Assembly (NCBI RefSeq): GCF_022179065.1
Contig: NZ_BPQD01000030.1
Location: forward strand, 1 to 64,000
DNA length: 64,000 nucleotides
DNA from: Methylobacterium adhaesivum
GTDB lineage: Bacteria; Pseudomonadota; Alphaproteobacteria; Rhizobiales; Beijerinckiaceae
Reading direction: 5' to 3'
This document shows positions 35,139 to 42,867 of the stretch, one piece after another. The position numbers and the translations under genes were made by a program. Every line of letters starts with the position of its first letter. Position 1 is the stretch's first letter. The notes below the pieces were generated by a model. The model did not search any database. It saw only the letters and a list, made by a program, of their open reading frames with translations, and was not told where the DNA came from.

Positions 35139-36617
35139 CTAGGCTACCCCGAGGGGCAAGCCCTGGAGGCGGCGCAGGCAGAGGGCGTGGGCTTCCCGTG
35201 AGGCGCTTCGCGCATCCTGTAGGCTTTGCGCCGGATCGCCACCGGCGGCGATGACGTCCTGAAGGGCCCGGCAGGTGTGCGCAACCCGGTCGAAGCCGAG
35301 GCTTCCGGCCGCCGAGATCAGGGCATGGGCGACGCGCCCGGCGGCTTCCCACTCTCCATCCGGGGGAAACGCGACCTCAAGGGTCCGGCACAGGCGAGCG
35401 ACCAGCTCGTCGACCTGTCGCGCACCGACGAGCGCTTCGAGGGCGGCCAGTCGCTTCGGATCGATGGGGTGTGCGGGGGATGCCGCAGGCGCTGGGCCGA
35501 GGGCGGACGTGCCCGGCTCGGGAACGGTCTCGGTGCATTCGCGGACCCGTGGGGGCTGCCAGCCCGTCCCGGCTTCGCTCCGGCCGACGCACAAGACGGC
35601 ATCCCGACCAGCCGACGTGAGGGCGGCGACGATGCCGCCGGCTTCGGGCTCGCAGGCGAGCGAACCGGCCTCCATGAGCTGCAGCACCACCGCCATGAGG
35701 TCCACCTTCGAGAGGCCGGTTTCATAGGTGGCGCCCGGCGCCGCATCACCAGCCCGCAAACCGAGGCTGCGGTCGGCGACGAAGAGCAGGGCGGCGAGGC
35801 GTGCCGCAGGATCGGTCGGGAGATCCGAGGGGAGGGCGGCGCGGCGGCGGGCGAAGGCGAGGGCCGTCTCGGCGAGGGCCGTCCACGAGTCCGGATCGCC
35901 GACCCGGAAAACGCCGTCGCAGGCGGCGGCGAAGCGCCCCGTGAGGTCGAAGGCCGGAAGAAGTCCGGCCGGGCCGGCCGCCCGGAGTTCACGCAGGTCG
36001 TCGAGGCCGGCTTCGGCGCTGATGAGGACGATGTCGGCGTCGGACGCCGTGACCGCCGGCGCGAAGGCCTGCGCCACGGCCTCCGCCTCGGCGTCCGAGG
36101 GGGCGGGATAGAGGATCGCGCGGGGCAGGCCCTTGAGGCCGCGCCGCCGCCAGAGCACATCGGCCGGATGGAGTGGGACATCGGCGGGTTCGGCCGTCCC
36201 CGGCCCGGTCGCGGGCTGCAACAGCCGGTCGAGGGTCGCGAACAGGGTCGCGGGATCGAGGGGCTTGACCAGGATTGCGTCGAACAGCGTGTCGGCGCCC
36301 CGGCGTGAGGCGAGGCCCAGGTGGTCGGCCGTGATGCCGACGAGGCGCACCCGATCCTGTGTCCGGGCGAGTTCCCGCATCAGGCGCGCGAGGGCATAGC
36401 CGTCCATCTCCGGCAGGTGGTAGTCGATGAGCACGATCCCGTGGCGGCGTTCGCTGAGCAAGCGCAGGCCCAAGAATCCGTCGGCCGCGATATCGACGCG
36501 GTCGCCACGGCTCTCGCAAAGGGCGCGGATCAGCGCCTGCGTGTCCGGGTCGTCCTCGACGAGGAGGATGCGCGTGCCGGCCCCGGATGGTCCGAACTCG
36601 GTCGTCTCAGGGGACAT
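35139..36617 (-). CDS. Response regulator with C-terminal Hpt-like domain, end of cellulose operon
   Basis: 492 residues from ATG 36617 (GGGAGAG about ten bases upstream); the open frame before it is a shadow of bcsN. A complete receiver domain occupies about 16-135: acidic pair E21-D22-D23, phospho-acceptor D65 in LIDYHLPEMDG, T97 and K118. The middle (about 150-260) looks like a second, degenerate receiver without the acidic pocket. The C-terminus contains an Hpt-like helical bundle with H431 in VAHALISAAGSLGF. No HTH, GGDEF or other output is visible, so it may act as a phosphorelay intermediate. It begins 22 bases after bcsN on the same strand, so it appears to be the last gene of the bcs operon. 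Its partner kinase could be the hybrid kinase at 47345-49753 (inference). Confidence 0.8.
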   Translation of the reverse strand: MSPETTEFGPSGAGTRILLVEDDPDTQALIRALCESRGDRVDIAADGFLGLRLLSERRHGIVLIDYHLPEMDGYALARLMRELARTQDRVRLVGITADHLGLASRRGADTLFDAILVKPLDPATLFATLDRLLQPATGPGTAEPADVPLHPADVLWRRRGLKGLPRAILYPAPSDAEAEAVAQAFAPAVTASDADIVLISAEAGLDDLRELRAAGPAGLLPAFDLTGRFAAACDGVFRVGDPDSWTALAETALAFARRRAALPSDLPTDPAARLAALLFVADRSLGLRAGDAAPGATYETGLSKVDLMAVVLQLMEAGSLACEPEAGGIVAALTSAGRDAVLCVGRSEAGTGWQPPRVRECTETVPEPGTSALGPAPAASPAHPIDPKRLAALEALVGARQVDELVARLCRTLEVAFPPDGEWEAAGRVAHALISAAGSLGFDRVAHTCRALQDVIAAGGDPAQSLQDARSASREAHALCLRRLQGLPLGVA

Positions 36618-36639
36618 GGTCGCTCTCCCGCCGGACCGG

Positions 36640-37659
36640 TTACCGGGTGGATGGGCCGGCCGGCCCGCGATAGGCCTCGGGCGGAAGATCCGCCGCGAGT
36701 ATGCCGGATCCGGTGCTCGGCGCGCCACCACCGAGGCCCGCAAGCGTGCCCCGCATCACGTCCACAGGCGGCGCCGCGACCGTGGGCGTGTCGACGCCGA
36801 GGTAGCGCCGGCCGGCCGGGTCAACGGCGGAGGGCGAGGCCGCGACCGCACCGGCGGCGGCGAACTCGCGGCGCGCGACGGGCTCCGCCCGCGCGATGGC
36901 GACCCGCGTGGGCCGGGTCTGGCGGCGCGGCGAAGTGGCGTGCCGGTTCTGGATGGGCGGCGACTCCGCAACGGGCTGGACCGCGAAGCGGGGAACGATG
37001 CGAAGCTGGTTCACCGCCGCCGCCATTGCCTCAAGGGTGATGTCGGCCCGGCAGAGCCGTACCCGCAGGGACATCGGCGCGGCGCCGTCCTGCCCGGCGT
37101 CGAGGGCGGGCGCCGCCGCGATCCACTGCCAGGCGTAGAGGCAGCGGGCCCCAGCGCCATTACGGCCGATGGCGAGGCCGTAGGGGCCGTAGGCATTGGC
37201 GGCCGGGCGCGTCACGACCTGCATGGCGATGCCGGGAAAGGCGCCCGCCATCTCGGCACGGATGCCCGCCTCGGTCGGCTTGTCCGGAACGTCGAGCGAC
37301 CCATCGCCGAGCGGCTCCGGCGCACTGCCGGAGCGCCAGACGCCGACCCGGATCGCGTTCTCACCGGGATCCCCGCGCGGCGTCGAACCGAGGACGATGG
37401 TCTGCGCGAACGCGGCGGCCTCGTCGCGCTCCCGCAGGCGGGTCGGACGCCCAATCCAGGCGGGCAGCGCCACGACCGCGCTCGCCCGGCGCTCGGGAGT
37501 GCGGGAACCGGCCAGCCGCGGCGCGGTGCCGGAGAGGGGATCGAGGGCGGCGTCGAGGCTGGCGTAGCGCGCCGGGCTCGTCGAAGCCGTCGGGCCGTGG
37601 GCGTTGCAGCCGCCGAGCGCCAGGGCGGCGGCGAGGAGGGGGAGCAGGCGGCTGGTCAC
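36640..37659 (-). CDS. bcsN: Cellulose biosynthesis protein BcsN
   Basis: 339 residues. The start is a GTG at 37659 that overlaps the stop of the preceding gene by four bases (GTGA); a longer frame to 38355 is only a shadow. The N-terminus is a lipoprotein signal (SRLLPLLAAALALGGC, lipobox LGGC), so the protein is probably anchored in the outer membrane. The middle has paired segments such as QTIVLGSTPRGDPGENAIRVGVW and RCLYAWQWI, matching the BcsN family of alphaproteobacterial cellulose operons. The C-terminal third is Pro/Ala/Arg-rich and low in structure. BcsN function is not established; in Rhizobiales it accompanies bcsA/B/Z operons. Confidence 0.75.
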   Translation of the reverse strand: MTSRLLPLLAAALALGGCNAHGPTASTSPARYASLDAALDPLSGTAPRLAGSRTPERRASAVVALPAWIGRPTRLRERDEAAAFAQTIVLGSTPRGDPGENAIRVGVWRSGSAPEPLGDGSLDVPDKPTEAGIRAEMAGAFPGIAMQVVTRPAANAYGPYGLAIGRNGAGARCLYAWQWIAAAPALDAGQDGAAPMSLRVRLCRADITLEAMAAAVNQLRIVPRFAVQPVAESPPIQNRHATSPRRQTRPTRVAIARAEPVARREFAAAGAVAASPSAVDPAGRRYLGVDTPTVAAPPVDVMRGTLAGLGGGAPSTGSGILAADLPPEAYRGPAGPSTR

Positions 37660-39503
37660 GGGGTGCGGTTCCGCTGAGGCGAGGTCGGGCGCCGGATCGA
37701 TCCGGTGGTGGCGATGTCGGAGGCCTGGCCGGCGGGCACGGTGCGCTGGTCGGACCACAGCGTGCCGAGCGGCACCGGTTTCTCCATGGCTGTCGGCGTG
37801 CTGGCGGCCTCCTCGCCGTTCCAGCCGGGCTTGAGCGAGAAGCCGAAACGCTCGTAGGGCATCGGGCCGACGCCCGGCACCCGCCGGGCGATCGTCGCCG
37901 GCCGGCCGATGGCGCGATTGGGCCAGCGCAGGTCGACGACCTCCGGAGTCCCCGTCGGCGCCACCCGCAAGTCGTTCTCCATCAGCACGGGGATCGGGAA
38001 TTCGCTGCGCCGGACCTGCGGCGTCGCGGCGACGGGCGCGCCGATCTCGTCCGGCCGTGGCACGCGGGCGCGCCGCCCGGTGGTGTTGGCGGTGTTCGGC
38101 GCCGAGAGGTCGAGATAGCCCGAGGTCTGCACCGTCGAGACCGGCTGAAGGATGGGTTTCGCCGGCGCCTGTTCGCAGGCCATCGGGCGGTCGCCGGGTG
38201 GTTGGAACAGGAGGTCGACCACCTTCGGGAACAGGCCGTCGTAGCGGTTGACGGTTTCGACGAAGGCGCGCTGCTGATGGAGGCGGCGCAGGGTCAGGGC
38301 GTAGCCATAGACCGTCGCCTCCTTGGGAAACCACGCCACGGCACGCTTGAACCAACCGAGCGCCGTCTCGAACTGGCAGTTGTTGTAGGCGTACCAGGCA
38401 AGCGCCTGCGCGCCCTCGCCGGAAGCGGTGGTGGCCGTGACTTGAGCGTAGCGCCTTAAACGCTCCGGTTCGATCACCGGGGGAACCTCACGGGTGAGGT
38501 CGGCCTCGAGCAGATCGATGAACAACAGGGTGTTGTTCACCAGCGGCTCGCGCCAGGCATAGGCCACGTCCTCGGCGTCGCGCCGCAACCCGAGTTCGCG
38601 CAGCGTATGGGCAAGCCCGTGCGCCACCGTGGCGTCGCCGCCGCGCGCGATCGCCCGCTTGAACCAGGCGAGGGCGACGGGGAAGTCGCGCCGCTTGAAC
38701 GCCAGCCAGGCGACGAGGGCCGGCTGGTTCGCGTCGGTGGCGGCCTCGGCGTAGGTCTGAAACGCCGTGAGATCGTCGGCCGACACCGTCTGGCCGGTCT
38801 CGTCGTGGAGCACGGCGGAGATGCGGCCCCGGATCAAGTCGATCCGGACGGGATCGGCCTCGCCGGGCTTCAGGAGGGCGGCGAGGCGATCGACCTCGCC
38901 CATGGGCAGGAACGCCATGGCGCGCAGGAGGGTGACGCGACACGCTTCGGGGTCGAGGGCCGGAGCGGTCATCATGCGCGTCAGCCATTCGAGGGCCTCC
39001 GGCCTGCGTCCGGTGCGGCTCCAGGCCTCGGCCACGGCCCAGCCGAGTTCGGCCTCGCCCGGATCGAGCTCGGCCCGGCGGGCGTCGGCGAGGCGGGCGA
39101 GTTCGATCCAGCGGGCGCCCTTGGCGAGGTCGACGGCTGCGAGGCGCAGCTCCCGCCGCGCCACGGCCCGCGTCAGGGCCGGGGACGGCGTCCAGCGGGG
39201 CTCGGCGCGGGTCCGCTCGGCGAGGGCGGCGCGCAGCTCGGCGACGCGACCGGCGGCGAGGAGATCCCAGAGCGGACCTTCGTCCTCGCCGCCGGGCTCG
39301 GCGGTCCAGAGGTCGGCGGGCGGCTGCCAGCCTGGATGGCGCCGGCGCAGCCGCTCGATCTCGGCCTCGACCCGGTCGGTCCGCTTCTGCGCCGCGTAGT
39401 AGCGCAGGGCCACCTCGTCGGGTCGCTCCACAGCTGCGGGCGCGGCCGACGCGGCTCCGGCGAGGCCGCCGGCCACGAGGGCGAGGATCAGCGCGGCGCG
39501 CAT
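37656..39503 (-). CDS. Periplasmic TPR-repeat protein of the cellulose operon (BcsC-like, no barrel)
   Basis: 615 residues from ATG 39503; it overlaps the bcsZ stop by 16 bases. A signal peptide is clear (MRAALILALVAGGLAGAASA). Residues about 30-430 are TPR/Sel1-like helical hairpins, e.g. ALEWLTRMM, LVAWLAFKRRDFPVALAWFKRAI, QALAWYAYNNCQFETALGWFKRAV. The last 180 residues are Pro/Thr-rich and unstructured. BcsC in enterobacteria has the same periplasmic TPR region but continues into an outer-membrane barrel of about 300 residues, which is absent here. The protein probably organises the periplasmic part of cellulose export. An outer-membrane partner would have to be another protein. Confidence 0.72.
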   Translation of the reverse strand: MRAALILALVAGGLAGAASAAPAAVERPDEVALRYYAAQKRTDRVEAEIERLRRRHPGWQPPADLWTAEPGGEDEGPLWDLLAAGRVAELRAALAERTRAEPRWTPSPALTRAVARRELRLAAVDLAKGARWIELARLADARRAELDPGEAELGWAVAEAWSRTGRRPEALEWLTRMMTAPALDPEACRVTLLRAMAFLPMGEVDRLAALLKPGEADPVRIDLIRGRISAVLHDETGQTVSADDLTAFQTYAEAATDANQPALVAWLAFKRRDFPVALAWFKRAIARGGDATVAHGLAHTLRELGLRRDAEDVAYAWREPLVNNTLLFIDLLEADLTREVPPVIEPERLRRYAQVTATTASGEGAQALAWYAYNNCQFETALGWFKRAVAWFPKEATVYGYALTLRRLHQQRAFVETVNRYDGLFPKVVDLLFQPPGDRPMACEQAPAKPILQPVSTVQTSGYLDLSAPNTANTTGRRARVPRPDEIGAPVAATPQVRRSEFPIPVLMENDLRVAPTGTPEVVDLRWPNRAIGRPATIARRVPGVGPMPYERFGFSLKPGWNGEEAASTPTAMEKPVPLGTLWSDQRTVPAGQASDIATTGSIRRPTSPQRNRTP

Positions 39504-40591
39504 GCGGGAAACCTCGTCTTGAGGGCGGTGAGCGCCAGGAGATGCAGGCTCACCGGGTAGTAGTTCTCTTGTCCGGCCCGCACCTTGCGCAGGGCGGCGG
39601 GGAACGGGGTGCCATGGGCGGCGCAAGCGCCGAGTGCCGGAATCGCCCCGTATCCGGTCTCGGGCAGGCGCTCGACGACGCGACCGCTCTGGGTGTCGAC
39701 GAGGGCGAGACCGCCGACCTCGGGCTTGTCCCACAGGGCGAGGAAGGGCGCGTAGAGGTCCGGATCGGTCACGCCGGCCATGGCGAGGTAGAGGGGGATG
39801 CGCAGGGCGTTGTAGCCGAAGGTCGGCGCGAACCCCTCGGCCGGGCGCGGCGCGTCGCCCGACAGGGAGATCCACTCGACGGGCAGCCGCGCCGTGCCGA
39901 AGCGGGCGGCGGCGATGAGGCGGCGGCCGCTGCGGTCGAGGCCGGCCCAGTCGAATTCGGGGGCGAGGAGGGCCACCCGGTCGAAGGCCGGGAAGATCCA
40001 GTAGGACAGGTTGACGACGGGGCCGTCGCCCCGGTCCTCGGCCGAGAAGCCCGAGACGCCCGGAAGCAGCAGCGGCCCGTGGGCGGCCCGCGGCAGAATG
40101 AGCTTTCGCCCGAGCTCGACGGCGATGCGACGCCCCGCGACCGTGTGCGAAGGGTCGTGCCAGGCCTCGGAGGCTTCGGCGAGCGCCCAGGCGACGAGGA
40201 GGTCCCCGTCGGAGGCATCGTTCATGTCGGCCACGGCCGGTCGCTTGTCCGGCTCCCAGCGCCACGCGATGAGCTGGTCGTCGCGGACCATCAGGTTCGC
40301 GCGCGTCCAGGTCCAGATCCGCTCGAACGCCGCGCGGTCGCCGGCGGCGACGGCCAGGAGCATGCCGTAGCCCTGCCCCTCGGAATGGCTGATGCCGCCA
40401 TTGCCCGTATCGACGACGCGGCCCTGCTCGGTGACGAAGCGCGCCTTGTAGGCGGCCCAAGCCTGGGCATCCGTCAAGGCACCGAGCAGGGGTGCCGTCG
40501 CGGTCTGGGCCGGGGCCGGACCGCCGAGCATGGCAAAACCCATGATCAGGCAGAGCGCGGCGCGGATGTGTTGCAGGGATCGGCGGACCAT
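39488..40591 (-). CDS. bcsZ: Glycoside hydrolase family 8 endoglucanase of the cellulose operon
   Basis: 367 residues from ATG 40591, sharing one base with the bcsB stop (TGATG). A signal peptide is present (LCLIMGFAMLGGPAPAQ). The GH8 signature is GGISHSEGQGYGMLLAV with the proton-donor E71. NDASDGDLLVAWAL (D125-D130 region) and DQLIAWRW complete the active site. This periplasmic enzyme trims or disentangles nascent cellulose and is needed for normal export in characterised operons. The longer frame upstream is a shadow of bcsB. Confidence 0.93.
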   Translation of the reverse strand: MVRRSLQHIRAALCLIMGFAMLGGPAPAQTATAPLLGALTDAQAWAAYKARFVTEQGRVVDTGNGGISHSEGQGYGMLLAVAAGDRAAFERIWTWTRANLMVRDDQLIAWRWEPDKRPAVADMNDASDGDLLVAWALAEASEAWHDPSHTVAGRRIAVELGRKLILPRAAHGPLLLPGVSGFSAEDRGDGPVVNLSYWIFPAFDRVALLAPEFDWAGLDRSGRRLIAAARFGTARLPVEWISLSGDAPRPAEGFAPTFGYNALRIPLYLAMAGVTDPDLYAPFLALWDKPEVGGLALVDTQSGRVVERLPETGYGAIPALGACAAHGTPFPAALRKVRAGQENYYPVSLHLLALTALKTRFPACAPR

Positions 40592-42858
40592 CACGTCGAC
40601 CTCCGGCCGAGATTGCGCACGAGGAGCTGGGTCGAGCCGGCGAGCCCCCCCGCCAACAGGAGGGCGAACAGGCCGTAAGTCCCCGCATGGAGCGAGAACC
40701 ATCCCGCCGCGATCCGGCGCAGGTTGAACGGCGAGGTCGCGACGGTGGCGACGTAGCGCGGCGCGTCGTCGAGGCGGCTCGCGACGGTGCCGTCCGAGGC
40801 CGAGAGCACGGCCTGCCGGCCCTGCGGACTGTTCCAGACACGGGGGTGAACGAGGCAATCCACGGCCTCGCGCAGGGCGGCGGCGCTCGGCGCGGTGACG
40901 AGGGTGAGGAGATCGTCGGGTGCCGGCCCGGTCACGGCCTGGGTCAGGACGGCCGAGGCGCCGCCGAGGTCGGCTCCTAAGTCGGTTCCGTCCTGCGCCG
41001 GCACGGGGACGGCCACCGCCGGGGAGGCCGGCGCCGCACGGCAGGCCGCGACGGCGTCGTGGCGCAGGGCGCGACGCTGCGCGGTCACTCCCCCGGTCTG
41101 CGCCGCCAGGGTTTCCCGGCCCGTCCAGGCTTCGCGGACGGCCTGCGGATCGAGACCGGCGGCCGTTACGGTGCGCGCGTCGAGGCGGGGGGCCGGCGAG
41201 ACCACCAGGGTCGGACCGGTGATCGCGGTGCGGCCCGCTGCGAAGCGGAAGGACAGGGCGTGCCCGGCCGCGTGACCGAGACGGGCCGCGAGGGTCGCCG
41301 CCGCCGCCATGGTGTCGCGATCGGGCGCCGGCACGCTGAGGGTCGGGCGCCGCGACGCCTCGGCGTAGGGAAAGCCAGCGCTCAAGGTGGCCGCGAGATC
41401 GGGCTGGCGGACGACGCGGGCGAGGGCGGGCACGGTCAGGCGAGTGCTGGCGAGGAGGGCGAGGCGCTCGGGCGCGGCGGCCGTGTCGGCCGGGCAGGAC
41501 CGGTCGGCGTCGCGCGGCAGCTCGGCGGCGAGGATGATGCGGTTGAGGCCGGGGCGCAGGAGGCGCAGGGGCAGGAACAGGCTCCGGCGGCGAAAGCTCT
41601 CGCCGCCGGAGCGGGCGAGGGGGGCGCTGCCGGCGCGGCTGCCATTGATCTCCACGAAGATCTGCGCACCCGGGGCGAGGCCGGCGGCGTAGCGGCCGTC
41701 GAGGTCGAGGATCAGGCGGTCGTAATCCGCGACCAGAACGTCGTGCGGCAGGAGGAGATCGAAGCCGATGCGGTGGGAGCGGGCGGCGATATGCGCGTCG
41801 GCGAAACCGAGCTCGGCCAGCGTGACGCTCTCGCCACCCGCGATGCGGCGACCGCCGGCATCGGCCAGGGCCCGCAGGCCCGTCGGCGTGCCCAGAGGGG
41901 TCGCGGTGCGGAGGCCGGCCAGGGCCGCGAGGCTCTCCCCGACCTGCGCGTCGTCCGCGCCGGTCGCGACGAGGACGGGTCGGCGTTCGGCCGTCGCGGG
42001 GAGCACGGCGAGGCGCGGCCCCGTGACCGGGCCGAGGCCGGCGAGATCGAGGGTCCCGGCGAGGGCGTCCGAAGATCCGACCGCGAGGGCGATCCCGTCG
42101 CCGGAGCCCGGCACCGGGCCGAAATCGGCGGCGGGTTGCGCGAAGCGCCCGGCCAGGACGACGTCCTGCAGGGCCCCGAGCAGGCGCTCGACCCCGCGCT
42201 CGGAGAGGCGGTCGCCGGTCTGGAGCAGCCGGATCGGCAGGGCGCCGTCGGCCGACACGGCGGCGGCGGCGAGGTCGGCCGGTTTCGTGAGGGCCGAGGC
42301 GTCGGAGAGGAAGCCGGTGCTGTCGGGATCGATCTGGGTCCAGAGTTCGTAGGTGGCCGCGACGGAACAGTCGACGCGGTGGCGCTGAGTCACCGCGACC
42401 CGCACCGCGTTGTAGCCGGGCGCGAGCGCCCCCGGCGCCACATCGAAGCCCACACGGCGCAGGCCCTTCGCGCCGTCGATGGCCGTCGCGCCGAGGGCTT
42501 GGCCGTTCAGCGTTACCGCGAGGGTCGAGGCCTCGGGCAGGACCGAAATCGCCGCGAGATAACCGATCTGGATGCGGCCGCCGGCCCGGGCCTCGGCCTC
42601 GGTGACGAACAGCGTCCAGGTGATCTCGCCGTTTTCGCCCCAGAGGCGCAGGGGTGCGGCGACCGAGTGAAACCGGCGCAGGGTCGGTGGCACGGGAGCG
42701 AGGGGCCGGGTCCGTAACTCGACTTCGCCACGCGTGGCATCTTCACCCTGCGGCAGAACCAGGGGGGCGATGGGGCCAAGCCCGGAAAAGGTCTGGGCTG
42801 CCGCGCCCGCGGCATAGAGCAGGCCGGCGACGAGGGCCGGAAGAGGCAGGATGCGCAT
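40591..42858 (-). CDS. bcsB: Cellulose synthase periplasmic subunit BcsB
   Basis: 755 residues, the usual size. A signal peptide (LPALVAGLLYAAGAAAQ) is followed by alternating carbohydrate-binding-like and flavodoxin-like domains with typical stretches GYLAAISVLPEASTLAVTLNG, ALAPGYNAVRVAV, and a C-terminal amphipathic region plus one membrane helix (about 725-745, LFALLLAGGLAGSTQLLV) that anchors it next to BcsA. It guides the glucan chain through the periplasm. It starts 9 bases after the bcsA stop. The family's older name, cyclic-di-GMP-binding protein, is misleading, because c-di-GMP binds BcsA. Confidence 0.93.
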   Translation of the reverse strand: MRILPLPALVAGLLYAAGAAAQTFSGLGPIAPLVLPQGEDATRGEVELRTRPLAPVPPTLRRFHSVAAPLRLWGENGEITWTLFVTEAEARAGGRIQIGYLAAISVLPEASTLAVTLNGQALGATAIDGAKGLRRVGFDVAPGALAPGYNAVRVAVTQRHRVDCSVAATYELWTQIDPDSTGFLSDASALTKPADLAAAAVSADGALPIRLLQTGDRLSERGVERLLGALQDVVLAGRFAQPAADFGPVPGSGDGIALAVGSSDALAGTLDLAGLGPVTGPRLAVLPATAERRPVLVATGADDAQVGESLAALAGLRTATPLGTPTGLRALADAGGRRIAGGESVTLAELGFADAHIAARSHRIGFDLLLPHDVLVADYDRLILDLDGRYAAGLAPGAQIFVEINGSRAGSAPLARSGGESFRRRSLFLPLRLLRPGLNRIILAAELPRDADRSCPADTAAAPERLALLASTRLTVPALARVVRQPDLAATLSAGFPYAEASRRPTLSVPAPDRDTMAAAATLAARLGHAAGHALSFRFAAGRTAITGPTLVVSPAPRLDARTVTAAGLDPQAVREAWTGRETLAAQTGGVTAQRRALRHDAVAACRAAPASPAVAVPVPAQDGTDLGADLGGASAVLTQAVTGPAPDDLLTLVTAPSAAALREAVDCLVHPRVWNSPQGRQAVLSASDGTVASRLDDAPRYVATVATSPFNLRRIAAGWFSLHAGTYGLFALLLAGGLAGSTQLLVRNLGRRST

Positions 42859-42867
42859 CGGGCGACC

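Noticed and set aside
37660-38355. Upstream extension of bcsN
   Set aside because: It lies entirely inside the TPR protein gene. The lipoprotein signal at GTG 37659 defines the start.
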